Shown in pieces: positions 49,161 through 58,923 of a stretch of 64,000 nt of DNA (position 1 is the stretch's first letter; every line of letters begins with the position of its first letter). The translations under genes were made by a program, and so were the position numbers. The stretch is from positions 5,620,501 through 5,684,500 of the forward strand of contig NZ_CP109007.1 in NCBI RefSeq assembly GCF_036226665.1, written 5' to 3'. The notes under the pieces are model-generated. The model was not told where the DNA came from. It did not search any database and worked only from the letters and a program-made list of their open reading frames with translations. This DNA is from Streptomyces sp. NBC_00691 (lineage in GTDB: Bacteria; Actinomycetota; Actinomycetes; Streptomycetales; Streptomycetaceae).

Positions 49161-51011
49161 ATGCTGATGACCGACCAGGCCACCGGGCACCATCCGCAGC
49201 CGCGGCCCCGTAGCGGCGCTCAGGCCGCCACCGCCGTCGAGCACGTCACGGGCGCGCAGTCCCTCATCCGTTCTCTCGAAGAGGTGGGCGCGGACACCAT
49301 CTTCGGTCTCCCCGGCGGCTGCATCCTCCCGGCCTACGACCCGCTGATGGACTCGAAGAAGGTGCGCCACATCCTGGTCCGCCACGAGCAGGGCGCGGGC
49401 CACGCGGCCACCGGCTACGCCCAGGCGACCGGCAAGGTCGGCGTCTGCATGGTGACCTCGGGACCCGGTGCGACGAACCTCGTCACGCCGATCGCCGACG
49501 CGCACATGGACTCGGTCCCGCTCGTCGCGATCACCGGCCAGGTCGCCTCGAAGGCGATCGGCACGGACGCCTTCCAGGAGGCGGACATCTGCGGCATCAC
49601 GATGCCGATCACCAAGCACAACTTCCTGGTCACCAAGGCCGAGGACATCCCGCGGACGATCGCCGAGGCCTTCCACATCGCCTCCACCGGCCGCCCCGGC
49701 CCGGTCCTGGTCGACATCTCCAAGGACGCCCTGCAGGCGAAGACCACCTTCAGCTGGCCGCCGCAGACCGACCTGCCCGGCTACCGCCCGGTGACCAAGC
49801 CGCACGCCAAGCAGATCCGCGAGGCCGCCAAGCTGATCAGCGCGGCGAAGCGCCCCGTCCTGTACGTCGGCGGCGGTGTCATCAAGGCCGGCGCCACCGC
49901 CGAGCTGAAGATCCTCGCCGAGCTGACCGGCGCCCCGGTCACCACGACCCTGATGGCGCTCGGCGCGTTCCCGGACAGCCACCCGCTGCACGTGGGCATG
50001 CCCGGCATGCACGGCGCGGTCACCGCCGTCACCGCCCTGCAGAAGTCCGACCTGATCGTCGCCCTCGGCGCCCGCTTCGACGACCGCGTCACCGGCAAGC
50101 TCGACAGCTTCGCCCCGTACGCCAAGATCGTCCACGCGGACATCGACCCGGCCGAGATCGGCAAGAACCGCACCGCCGACGTGCCGATCGTCGGCGACGC
50201 CCGCGAGGTCATCGCCGACCTGGTGCAGGCCGTCCAGGCCGAGCAGAGCGAGGGCAACAAGGGCGACTACACCGCCTGGTGGAGCGACCTGAACCGCTGG
50301 CGCGAGACCTACCCGCTCGGCTACGACCTGCCGGAGGACGGCAGCCTCTCGCCGCAGCAGGTCATCCAGCGCATCGGCCAGCTCGTCCCCGACGACACGA
50401 TCTTCGCCGCGGGCGTCGGCCAGCACCAGATGTGGGCCGCCCACTTCATCGACTACGAGCGCCCGGCCACCTGGCTGAACTCCGGCGGCCTCGGCACGAT
50501 GGGGTACGCGGTCCCCGCCGCGATGGGCGCCAAGGCCGGCATGCCCGACCGCCCGGTCTGGGCGATCGACGGCGACGGCTGCTTCCAGATGACCAATCAG
50601 GAGCTCACCACCTGCGCCCTGAACAACATCCCGATCAAGGTCGCCATCATCAACAACGGCGCCCTCGGGATGGTCCGCCAGTGGCAGACCCTCTTCTACA
50701 ACCAGCGTTACTCGAACACCGTCCTGCACTCCGGTCCGGACGACATCCAGGCGAACAAGGGCACGCGCGTCCCCGACTTCGTCAAGCTGTCCGAGGCCAT
50801 GGGCTGTGTCGCCCTGCGCTGCGAGGACCCGGCCGACCTGGACAAGGTCATCGCCGAGGCCAACGCCATCAACGACCGTCCGGTCGTCATCGACTTCATC
50901 GTCCACGAGGACGCCCAGGTCTGGCCGATGGTCGCCGCCGGCACCTCGAACGACGAGGTCATGGCCGCCCGGGGCGTCCGCCCCGACTTCGGCGACGGCG
51001 AAGACGACTGA
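49161..51011 (+). CDS. ilvB: Acetolactate synthase large subunit
   Basis: First common step of valine, leucine and isoleucine synthesis (ThDP, FAD, Mg). 616 residues from ATG 49161; ATG 49167 has the better spacing to GAGAAG. The catalytic Glu E76 is in RHEQGAGHAA; FGLPGGCILP, SGPGATN, the FAD-binding GARFDDRVTG, and the ThDP motif GDGCFQMTNQEL...NN are intact. The N-terminal 25 residues are variable. Preceded by the attenuator and followed by ilvN at 41 nt. Confidence 0.98.
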   Translation: MLMTDQATGHHPQPRPRSGAQAATAVEHVTGAQSLIRSLEEVGADTIFGLPGGCILPAYDPLMDSKKVRHILVRHEQGAGHAATGYAQATGKVGVCMVTSGPGATNLVTPIADAHMDSVPLVAITGQVASKAIGTDAFQEADICGITMPITKHNFLVTKAEDIPRTIAEAFHIASTGRPGPVLVDISKDALQAKTTFSWPPQTDLPGYRPVTKPHAKQIREAAKLISAAKRPVLYVGGGVIKAGATAELKILAELTGAPVTTTLMALGAFPDSHPLHVGMPGMHGAVTAVTALQKSDLIVALGARFDDRVTGKLDSFAPYAKIVHADIDPAEIGKNRTADVPIVGDAREVIADLVQAVQAEQSEGNKGDYTAWWSDLNRWRETYPLGYDLPEDGSLSPQQVIQRIGQLVPDDTIFAAGVGQHQMWAAHFIDYERPATWLNSGGLGTMGYAVPAAMGAKAGMPDRPVWAIDGDGCFQMTNQELTTCALNNIPIKVAIINNGALGMVRQWQTLFYNQRYSNTVLHSGPDDIQANKGTRVPDFVKLSEAMGCVALRCEDPADLDKVIAEANAINDRPVVIDFIVHEDAQVWPMVAAGTSNDEVMAARGVRPDFGDGEDD

Positions 51012-51052
51012 AGCGCGGAACGAAGCAGAGCGAAAAGGAAGAGACCCAGACC

Positions 51053-51580
51053 ATGTCCACCAAGCACACGCTCTCCGTTCTCGTCGAGAACACGCCCGGC
51101 ATCCTCGCCCGGATCGCCGCCCTGTTCTCGCGCCGCGGCTTCAACATCGACTCCCTCGCCGTCGGCATCACCGAGCACCCCGACATCTCCCGGATCACCA
51201 TCGTGGTCAGTGTCGAGGACCTGCCCCTGGAGCAGGTGACCAAGCAGCTCAACAAGCTGGTCAACGTCCTGAAGATCGTCGAACTCGAGCCCAGCGCCGC
51301 GATCCAGCGCGAGCTCGTCCTGGTGAAGGTCCGCGCCGACAACGAGACCCGCTCCCAGATCGTCGAGATCGTCCAGCTGTTCCGCGCCAAGACCGTGGAC
51401 GTCTCGCCCGAGGCGGTCACCATCGAGGCCACCGGTTCGAGTGACAAGCTCGACGCGATGCTCAAGATGCTGGAGCAGTTCGGCATCAAGGAGCTCGTGC
51501 AGTCCGGCACGATCGCCATAGGGCGTGGTTCCCGGTCCATCACGGACCGGTCCCTCCGGGCCCTCGACCGCAGCGCCTGA
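51053..51580 (+). CDS. ilvN: Acetolactate synthase small (regulatory) subunit
   Basis: 175 residues from ATG 51053 with AAAAGGAAGAG upstream. N-terminal ACT domain HTLSVLVENTPGILARIAALFSRRGFNIDSLAVG binds valine; the C-terminal ACT-like half has ELVLVKVRADNETRSQIVEIVQLFRAKTVDVS. It activates IlvB and confers end-product inhibition. Confidence 0.98.
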   Translation: MSTKHTLSVLVENTPGILARIAALFSRRGFNIDSLAVGITEHPDISRITIVVSVEDLPLEQVTKQLNKLVNVLKIVELEPSAAIQRELVLVKVRADNETRSQIVEIVQLFRAKTVDVSPEAVTIEATGSSDKLDAMLKMLEQFGIKELVQSGTIAIGRGSRSITDRSLRALDRSA

Positions 51581-51713
51581 GAACCATCGCCTCAGAGTCA
51601 TCGACGGTCGACCGGTGGTCCATCCGCCGGTCCGACTGACGAGACCCGAAAACTTTCCTCCCGCTCCCCGCCGTACGGTGGGACGCAACACCAGCACCTC
51701 AAGGAGATACCCA

Positions 51714-52715
<1,002 letters not shown>

Positions 52716-52722
52716 GCCTTCG

Positions 52723-52759
52723 GGACAGGGGTCGGACGGTGCGTCCGACCCCTGTCCCC
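52723..52759 (+). terminator. Terminator of the ilvBNC operon
   Basis: Perfect 16-bp stem (52723-52738 with 52744-52759), 5-nt loop, 7 nt after the ilvC stop. A second small repeat TTGGAC...GTCCAA follows at 52765-52780. Confidence 0.9.
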
Positions 52760-52833
52760 ATCGTTGGACACCCCGTCCAACCACGGACGGGTGATCCTTC
52801 CAACGAGGCGCATGATCGGCGCCGACTCAGCAC

Positions 52834-52839
52834 TACACT
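52834..52839 (+). promoter_or_regulatory. Candidate -10 of serA
   Basis: TACACT, 115 nt before the serA start, downstream of the ilvC terminator. No clear -35. The region to 52953 holds no other recognisable element. Confidence 0.3.
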
Positions 52840-52953
52840 GCTCAACAACATTCGCGTTCAGGCCCACAGCGTCGTGCGCTTTCACGCGGCAAGCCCCCTC
52901 CACCGCCTGCGGCCGTCGGGACGGCCGTCCGCACTGGATCTGTGAGGACTCAC

Positions 52954-54543
52954 GTGAGCTCGAAACCCGTCGTACTCATCGCTGAAGAGCTGTCGCCCGC
53001 CACCGTCGACGCCCTGGGCCCGGACTTCGAGATCCGGCACTGCAACGGCGCGGACCGCGCCGAACTGCTGCCCGCCATCGCCGACGTGGACGCGATCCTG
53101 GTCCGTTCCGCGACCAAGGTCGACGCCGAGGCCATCGCCGCCGCCGGCAAGCTGCGGGTCGTCGCCCGTGCCGGTGTCGGCCTGGACAACGTCGACGTCT
53201 CCGCCGCCACCAAGGCCGGCGTCATGGTCGTCAACGCCCCCACGTCGAACATCGTCACCGCCGCCGAGCTCGCGTGCGGTCTGCTGGTCGCCACCGCGCG
53301 CAACATTCCGCAGGCCAACACCGCGTTGAAGAACGGCGAGTGGAAGCGCTCCAAGTACACGGGCGTCGAGCTGAGCGAGAAGACCCTCGGCGTCGTCGGC
53401 CTCGGCCGCATCGGCGTCCTGGTCGCCCAGCGCATGTCGGCGTTCGGCATGAAGATCGTCGCGTACGACCCCTACGTGCAGCCCGCCCGCGCCGCCCAGA
53501 TGGGGGTGAAGCTGCTGGCCCTGGACGAGCTCCTGGAGGTCGCCGACTTCATCACCGTCCACCTGCCGAAGACCCCCGAGACCCTCGGTCTCATCGGCGA
53601 CGAGGCGCTGCACAAGGTCAAGCCCTCCGTCCGGATCGTCAACGCCGCGCGCGGCGGGATCGTCGACGAGGCGGCGCTGTACTCGGCGCTCAAGGAGGGC
53701 CGGGTCGCCGGCGCCGGTCTCGACGTGTACGCGAAGGAGCCCTGCACGGACTCCCCGCTCTTCGAACTCGACCAGGTCGTCTGCACCCCGCACCTCGGCG
53801 CGTCCACGGACGAGGCCCAGGAGAAGGCCGGCATCGCCGTCGCCCGCTCGGTGCGCCTGGCGCTCGCCGGTGAGCTCGTGCCGGACGCGGTCAACGTCCA
53901 GGGCGGCGTCATCGCCGAGGACGTCAAGCCGGGTCTGCCGCTCGCCGAGAAGCTCGGCCGGATCTTCACCGCCCTCGCGGGCGAGGTCGCGGCCCGTCTC
54001 GACGTCGAGGTCTACGGCGAGATCACCCAGCACGACGTGAAGGTGCTCGAACTCTCCGCGCTCAAGGGCGTGTTCGAGGACGTGGTCGACGAGACCGTGT
54101 CGTACGTCAACGCCCCGCTGTTCGCGCAGGAGCGCGGTGTCGAGGTGCGCCTGACGACGAGCTCCGAGTCGCCCGACCACCGCAACGTGGTCACGGTGCG
54201 CGGCACGCTCTCGAGCGGCGAGGAGGTCGCGGTCTCCGGCACGCTCGCCGGGCCCAAGCACCTCCAGAAGATCGTCGCCGTCGGCGACTACGACGTGGAC
54301 GTGGCGCTCGCCGACCACATGGTGGTGCTGCGCTACGACGACCGTCCGGGTGTCGTCGGCACCGTCGGCCGGATCCTCGGCGAGGCCGGTCTGAACATCG
54401 CGGGCATGCAGGTGGCGCGCGCCGAGGAGGGTGGCGAGGCGCTCGTCGTCCTCACCGTGGACGACACGGTCCCGGCTCCGGTGCTCGCGGAGATCTCGGC
54501 CGAGATCGGCGCCGCCTCGGCCCGCTCGGTCAACCTGATCTGA
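52954..54543 (+). CDS. serA: D-3-phosphoglycerate dehydrogenase
   Basis: First step of serine synthesis. 529 residues from GTG 52954 with GAGGA 5 nt upstream (GTG 52942 is an alternative). NAD motif GVVGLGRIGVLVAQRM, catalytic Arg in VNAARGGIVDE, Glu in KEPCTDSPLF-type loop, His in CTPHLGAST. An intervening domain and a C-terminal ACT domain (MVVLRYDDRPGVVGTVGRILGEAGLNIAGMQ) are present, as in the long actinobacterial SerA, implying serine feedback. Own promoter likely. Confidence 0.98.
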   Translation: MSSKPVVLIAEELSPATVDALGPDFEIRHCNGADRAELLPAIADVDAILVRSATKVDAEAIAAAGKLRVVARAGVGLDNVDVSAATKAGVMVVNAPTSNIVTAAELACGLLVATARNIPQANTALKNGEWKRSKYTGVELSEKTLGVVGLGRIGVLVAQRMSAFGMKIVAYDPYVQPARAAQMGVKLLALDELLEVADFITVHLPKTPETLGLIGDEALHKVKPSVRIVNAARGGIVDEAALYSALKEGRVAGAGLDVYAKEPCTDSPLFELDQVVCTPHLGASTDEAQEKAGIAVARSVRLALAGELVPDAVNVQGGVIAEDVKPGLPLAEKLGRIFTALAGEVAARLDVEVYGEITQHDVKVLELSALKGVFEDVVDETVSYVNAPLFAQERGVEVRLTTSSESPDHRNVVTVRGTLSSGEEVAVSGTLAGPKHLQKIVAVGDYDVDVALADHMVVLRYDDRPGVVGTVGRILGEAGLNIAGMQVARAEEGGEALVVLTVDDTVPAPVLAEISAEIGAASARSVNLI

Positions 54544-54563
54544 CGGACCCCGAGGTCCCCGTA

Positions 54564-54608
54564 CCCGGTCGCTAGACGCTCGTCTTACACAAGCGTCTAG
54601 CGGCCGGG
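54564..54608. promoter_or_regulatory. Large inverted repeat (candidate operator) upstream of tetR-family gene
   Basis: Perfect 11-bp arms CGCTAGACGCT/AGCGTCTAGCG (54570-54580, 54592-54602); extended outward, 16 of 17 positions match (54564-54580, 54592-54608). The 11-nt spacer contains CTTACA, and TACAGT at 54609-54614 could be the -10, only 6 nt before the ATG. A dimeric TetR bound here would block its own promoter. Confidence 0.75.
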
Positions 54609-54620
54609 TACAGTGCTGTC

Positions 54621-55196
54621 ATGGGACACAAGGAAGACCTGCTCGAAGGCGCCAAGCGCTGCCTCCTGGAGAAGGGGTACGGGCGGACCACGGCCCGCGA
54701 CATCGTCGCCGCCTCCGGCACCAACCTGGCCTCCATCGGCTACCACTACGGCTCCAAGGACGCCCTGCTCCAGCAGGCCTTCCTCGCCCTCACCGAGGAG
54801 TGGGGCGAGGCGGTCGGACCCGCCGGCGGGGAGGAGCGGCGTGAGCTGCCGGCCGACCCGTACCGCCGCTTCCACGCGGTGTGGGAGCAGGTCATCGCCG
54901 CGGCCGGGGCCAGCAGGCCCGTCTGGAAGCTCCAGACCGAGATCGTCACCCGGCTCGACGACGACGAGAAGCTGCGCGAAGCGATCAAGGAGCCGCAGCG
55001 CGAGGGGCGGCTCGGCATGGCCGAGGGCTTCCTCGGCATCGACCCGGAGGCGGACCCCGAGAGGGCCCGGGTGGCCGGACTGCTGTGTCAGGCCCTCGCC
55101 ACCGGAGTCATGATCCAGTGGATGGTCGACCCGGAGACGGCACCGAGCGCCGACGACCTCACGGAGGGCCTCAAGGTCCTGATGGGGGAGCGATAG
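54621..55196 (+). CDS. TetR/AcrR-family transcriptional regulator
   Basis: 191 residues from ATG 54621. HTH: KEDLLEGAKRCLLEKGYGRTTARDIVAASGTNLASIGYHYGSKDALLQQAFLAL. The ligand domain is all-helical. There is no Shine-Dalgarno sequence before the ATG and a -10-like TACAGT ends 6 nt upstream, so the transcript is probably leaderless. The palindrome at 54564-54608 suggests autoregulation. Targets are unknown; no efflux gene is adjacent. Confidence 0.93.
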   Translation: MGHKEDLLEGAKRCLLEKGYGRTTARDIVAASGTNLASIGYHYGSKDALLQQAFLALTEEWGEAVGPAGGEERRELPADPYRRFHAVWEQVIAAAGASRPVWKLQTEIVTRLDDDEKLREAIKEPQREGRLGMAEGFLGIDPEADPERARVAGLLCQALATGVMIQWMVDPETAPSADDLTEGLKVLMGER

Positions 55197-55246
55197 GGCC
55201 GGATACGGCCGCAGTCGCCGCGTCCGGTGGGGCGGGTCCCCGGGTC

Positions 55247-56419
55247 TCAGCGCCAGGGCAGGTTCCGCCAGGGGCTGCCCTCGTGTTCCGTCAGGACGCG
55301 GTGGGCGGCCACGTTCTGTTCGTGGAACGGGCCGTACTCCTCCCCGTCGAAACGCAGCACCCGCCCCAGCGCGTACCCCGCCGAGTACTCCTGCCAGGAC
55401 CCGTGCGCCGACCGGGCCAGCGCCCCCGCGTGGACGATCGCCTGCTCGGCCTCGGGGGGCGCGCAGAAACGTGCCGACAGGCCCCAGCGGGCCAGGTTGA
55501 CCGCCCGCCCGTAGTCGTAGGCGACCGTCCTGCGCACCCGGTCGTCCGGTGCGAGCAGCCCGTCGGCACGGAACCTCGCCTCGTAGCGCACGATGCGGCG
55601 GACGAGGTCCTCGATGCGCCGCACCGCAGCGGGGCTCGCGCCCAGGTCCTGGGCGTGTCCGGCGGCCGTCTCGCGCCACTCGTCGGGTGAGGGCGGCGCA
55701 CCGCGGGCGATCCGCAGCTCCTCGCGGACCTTGAGGGCGAAGTCCGGCTCGGGCGGGCTGTTGCGCCCGTCCAGGAGGGCGTTCAGCTGCTTACGCCACT
55801 CCGCCCGGTCGGTGATGCCCCAGCCGTCGCGGAGCGTGTCGAGTTCATGGGTGTACCCCATGTAGACCGAGCCGACATCGTTCCACGGCACGCCGTTGGC
55901 GAACGCCAGATGGGTGCCGCAGGCGAGGCCGAAGGCGAGCGGGCCGTGCAGGGGGCCGTGCCGCAGGGCGGCGAAACGGTCGCCCGAGACCCGCTCCCGC
56001 TCGCTGTACGCGCGCAGCCAGCCCGCGCGGTGCTCGGGCGTGGTGGGCAGCAGCAGCTGCGCGGGGGTGCCGGCGTTGACGGCGAGGAACAGCCGTGGGT
56101 CGCGCCAGGTGAACGCGGCGACCCAGCGGAGGGTGACCGCGTGGAACACCCAGTCCGGGTGCCATGGCGGCAGCATCCCGCGGGTGAGGACCTGCCGGAC
56201 GAGGAGCCCCTTGGCCGTCTGCCCGGTCGGCCAGTGGACGTTGTCCGGAGCCGCGTCCACCTCGGCCCTGGGGGCGGCGATGAAGAGCTCGGCGTCGGCG
56301 AGGACACGTACCTGGGCCGGGAAGTCGCCGCGCAGTCCCGCCTCCCGCAGCCGCTGCTCGGTCTCGGACGGCGGGGTCCAGGCGGGCTCGGGGAAGGCGG
56401 GGCGGTTGCGGGAGTTCAT
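55247..56419 (-). CDS. DUF1266 family protein (second of tandem pair)
   Basis: 390 residues from ATG 56419, overlapping the stop of the upstream paralogue by ATGA. C-terminal DUF1266 domain: LRDGWGITDRAEWRKQLNALLDG, RRIVRYEARFRADGLL, VAYDYGRAVNLARWGLSARFCAPPEAEQAI and SWQEYSAGYALGR. The N-terminal 180 residues have a pattern like SseB N-domains (RGMLPPWHPDWVFHAVTL...FLAVNAGTPAQLLLP). No signal peptide. Function unknown. Confidence 0.82.
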   Translation of the reverse strand: MNSRNRPAFPEPAWTPPSETEQRLREAGLRGDFPAQVRVLADAELFIAAPRAEVDAAPDNVHWPTGQTAKGLLVRQVLTRGMLPPWHPDWVFHAVTLRWVAAFTWRDPRLFLAVNAGTPAQLLLPTTPEHRAGWLRAYSERERVSGDRFAALRHGPLHGPLAFGLACGTHLAFANGVPWNDVGSVYMGYTHELDTLRDGWGITDRAEWRKQLNALLDGRNSPPEPDFALKVREELRIARGAPPSPDEWRETAAGHAQDLGASPAAVRRIEDLVRRIVRYEARFRADGLLAPDDRVRRTVAYDYGRAVNLARWGLSARFCAPPEAEQAIVHAGALARSAHGSWQEYSAGYALGRVLRFDGEEYGPFHEQNVAAHRVLTEHEGSPWRNLPWR

Positions 56420-57564
56420 GACCACGGGATGTTCCGGTAGGGGCTCGACGGGTCCTGGGCGAGGGTCCGGTGGATGGCCACGGACTCCTGGTACATCGGC
56501 TCGGGGTCGCCCTCGTCGAAGTGGATCAGCCGGGCGAGCAGATAGCCGAGCGAGAACTCCTCCCAGGAGCCGTACGTCTGCCGGGCGGCTTCGAGGACCC
56601 TGAGCACGGACTCCTCGGCCTCCTGCGGGCCGCAGTACCGTGCGCCGAGCGCGAGGCGTACGACGTTCACGGCGCGGCCGTGGTCGAAGGCGGCGAGGGT
56701 GTCGACCCGGCCGTCCGGCGGGAGGAGCCCGTCGGCGCGGAACCGCTCCTCGTAGTGGGTGATCCGGCGCAGGAACTCTGCGGCCTCGGCGGGGTCCTCG
56801 CCGTACCGCTCGTCCCGCTCGAACGCGGCGGAGACCGCCGTCGCCCACTGCTCGCGGCCCGGGGCGGCGCCCAGTCGTGCGGTGAGAGTGCGCCGGACGC
56901 CCAGGACGGACTCGGGGATCCGGCCGACCAGCCGGGTGGCGATCAGGAGCCGCAGCCTGTCCCGGAAGTCGGCCCGGTGGTGGACGGCCCAGGGCCGGCC
57001 CAGCCGGGAGACGTCGGTGGGGTAGTCCTCGTACTGGGCGCCGAGGCCGTTCCACACCAGGCCGTTGAGCACGGCGAGGTGCGCGCCGAGCGCGAGGGCG
57101 TGCGCGACCGGGCCGTGCAGCGGTCCGCCGGCATGGGTGAGCAGACGGAGCCGTGCGGGTCCGCCGCCCCGGGTCCCCGCCTCCTCCCAGGCCCGCCGGT
57201 CGGCGGCCCGGGCGGGGAGGGCGGCCTCGAAGGGGGTGTCCGGGTTGACCGCGAGCCACCACCGGTCGTTCGGCCAGGCCGCGGCGAGCCGGGGGAGGGT
57301 GGTCTGCTTGAACACCCAGTCGGGGTGCCACTCCGGCAGCATGCCCTCGGTCAGCACCGGTACGACGGTGCGCCGGGCGGCCTTGTCACGCCGCGAGGGG
57401 AGGGGCGGCGTGTACCCGGGGGCGTCCGCGTGCACCCGTGCCTGCAGGACGTAGAGACGGGTCCGTCCGAGGGCGTCCAGGACGGCCGCCCGGTCGTCGC
57501 GCGCCGCCGCCTCGTACAGCAGCCGTTCGGTGTACGTGGGTGGTGTCCAGGTCCCCGTGGTCAT
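56416..57564 (-). CDS. DUF1266 family protein (first of tandem pair)
   Basis: 382 residues from ATG 57564. Same layout as the downstream gene: SseB-like N-terminus (TEGMLPEWHPDWVFKQTTLPRLAAAW...WWLAVNPDTPFEAALP), then DUF1266 (RPWAVHHRADFRDRLRLLIATRL, ITHYEERFRADGLLPPDGRVDTLAAFDHGRAVNVVRLALGARYCGPQEAEE, YGSWEEFSLGYLLAR). It ends PYRNIPWS against PWRNLPWR in the partner, showing recent-to-moderate duplication. Function unknown. Confidence 0.82.
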   Translation of the reverse strand: MTTGTWTPPTYTERLLYEAAARDDRAAVLDALGRTRLYVLQARVHADAPGYTPPLPSRRDKAARRTVVPVLTEGMLPEWHPDWVFKQTTLPRLAAAWPNDRWWLAVNPDTPFEAALPARAADRRAWEEAGTRGGGPARLRLLTHAGGPLHGPVAHALALGAHLAVLNGLVWNGLGAQYEDYPTDVSRLGRPWAVHHRADFRDRLRLLIATRLVGRIPESVLGVRRTLTARLGAAPGREQWATAVSAAFERDERYGEDPAEAAEFLRRITHYEERFRADGLLPPDGRVDTLAAFDHGRAVNVVRLALGARYCGPQEAEESVLRVLEAARQTYGSWEEFSLGYLLARLIHFDEGDPEPMYQESVAIHRTLAQDPSSPYRNIPWS

Positions 57565-57618
57565 GGCGAGATCCTACAAACCGGCCCGGAGGGGCGGTCG
57601 TTCGGACCGGGTGGGCGA

Positions 57619-58740
57619 TCAGAGCCGCGCCGACTTCAGGGACATGTGGAGCAGCAGCCGGTCCTCGCCGTCGTCCAGGTCCAGGCCCGTGAGCTGCTCG
57701 ACCCGCGACAAGCGGTAGTAGAGGGTCTGGCGGTGGATGCCGAGGGCGGCGGCCGTGCGTCCCGCCTGGCCCGCGTTGTCGAGGAACACCTCGGCGGTGC
57801 GCGCCAGTTCGGCGTGGGCGGGGGCGACGAGCGGGGCGACGGCGGGGTCGACCTCGGGGTGGTAGAGCGCCGCGAGCAGACGGTACGGGCCGATCCCGGC
57901 CCATTCGGCGACCGGGCCGAGGCTCGGCTGGGCGGTGGCGGCGCGGGCCGCCGTGTTGGCCTCGCGCCAGGCCGCGGGGAGGTCCGTGAGGCCCCGGCGG
58001 GGGGTGGCGATGCCGGCCGGGGCGGCGGCGCGCAGCCGGTCGGCGGCCGTGCGGGCGGGGGAGAGGTCCTCGGGCGTGCGCAGCCGTACGAGGACGGCGA
58101 GGGACTCGCCGGACTCGCCCTCGGGGAGGACCGCGACGGCCGCCGCCCCGGGGACCGACCGGATCGAGGGAGCCTCACCCTGCCAGGGGGACACACAGAC
58201 GACGGTGTGCAGACCGTCCGCGCTGGGGCCGAGGGCCACCCGGAGGGCCGCGACGGCCATGTCGCTCTGCCAGCCGCGCCCGGCGGTCAGTGCCGCCGCG
58301 AACTCGCGCGAGAGGTCGGCGTCCGCGCGCTCCTCGTCGGCGAGGAGGTCGCCGATCCGGGCGGCGACCTCCATGGCGGACGTGAGCCGGGAGGGCGTGG
58401 GGGCGGGCTCGGCGTCGAGCAGCCAGACGTACCCGAGGACGACCCCCCGATGGCGTACGGGCAGACAGATGCGGTCCCGCAACACGCCGGCGTCCGGGGC
58501 GGCCGGGATGCGGACCGGGCCGGTGGCCCGGGTGATGCCGAAACCCTCGAACCAGGCGCGGACCGCGGGGGTCGACTTCCGGGTCAGGATCGACCGCGTC
58601 CGGACGGGGTCCATCGCGGTGTCGTCGTCGCTGTCGTGGGCTCCGAAGGCGATCAGGCCGAAATCGCGGTTCTCCAGCGTCGCCGGCGCGCCGAGCAGCG
58701 CGGAGATCTCGTCCACCAGTTCTTGGTAATCGCCCTTCAC
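57619..58740 (-). CDS. PucR-family transcriptional regulator (probable proline catabolism regulator)
   Basis: 373 residues from GTG 58740; the open frame to ATG 58788 adds 16 unlikely residues. N-terminal GAF-like sensor (LVDEISALLGAPATLENRDFGLIAFGAHDSDDDT...ICLPVRHRGVVLGYVWLLDAE), a central GGDEF-like region, and the C-terminal PucR HTH (NAGQAGRTAAALGIHRQTLYYRLSRVEQLTGLDLDDGEDRLLLH). It is divergent from putB-pruA, as in other actinomycetes where such a gene activates proline use. The palindrome between them is the likely site. Confidence 0.9.
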   Translation of the reverse strand: MKGDYQELVDEISALLGAPATLENRDFGLIAFGAHDSDDDTAMDPVRTRSILTRKSTPAVRAWFEGFGITRATGPVRIPAAPDAGVLRDRICLPVRHRGVVLGYVWLLDAEPAPTPSRLTSAMEVAARIGDLLADEERADADLSREFAAALTAGRGWQSDMAVAALRVALGPSADGLHTVVCVSPWQGEAPSIRSVPGAAAVAVLPEGESGESLAVLVRLRTPEDLSPARTAADRLRAAAPAGIATPRRGLTDLPAAWREANTAARAATAQPSLGPVAEWAGIGPYRLLAALYHPEVDPAVAPLVAPAHAELARTAEVFLDNAGQAGRTAAALGIHRQTLYYRLSRVEQLTGLDLDDGEDRLLLHMSLKSARL

Positions 58741-58758
58741 AGCGCCATTCTCGCACCC

Positions 58759-58778
58759 TCTCAGACATATGTATGAGA
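58759..58778. promoter_or_regulatory. 20-bp palindrome between pucR-type gene and putB
   Basis: TCTCAGACAT and its near-complement ATGTATGAGA match at 9 of 10 positions. It is unusually AT-rich for this genome, lies 18-38 nt before the regulator start, and is centred about 64 nt upstream of a TAGGTT hexamer. Candidate binding site. Confidence 0.6.
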
Positions 58779-58831
58779 TGCCGCGCACGGATGCGTGACA
58801 GCTGTAGATGGCGGACGATCGGAGCGATCCC

Positions 58832-58837
58832 TAGGTT
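58832..58837 (+). promoter_or_regulatory. Candidate -10 of putB
   Basis: TAGGTT is a good Streptomyces -10; no proper -35 precedes it, consistent with an activator-dependent promoter. The leader would be about 80 nt. Confidence 0.45.
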
Positions 58838-58923
58838 TCACGGTGGTTCTTCGTGCTGTTCCCGGATTCTTACGAAAGATCGGGTACAGCCCCCTTCGTC
58901 ACCCTGTCCTTCTGGAGGTCCCC

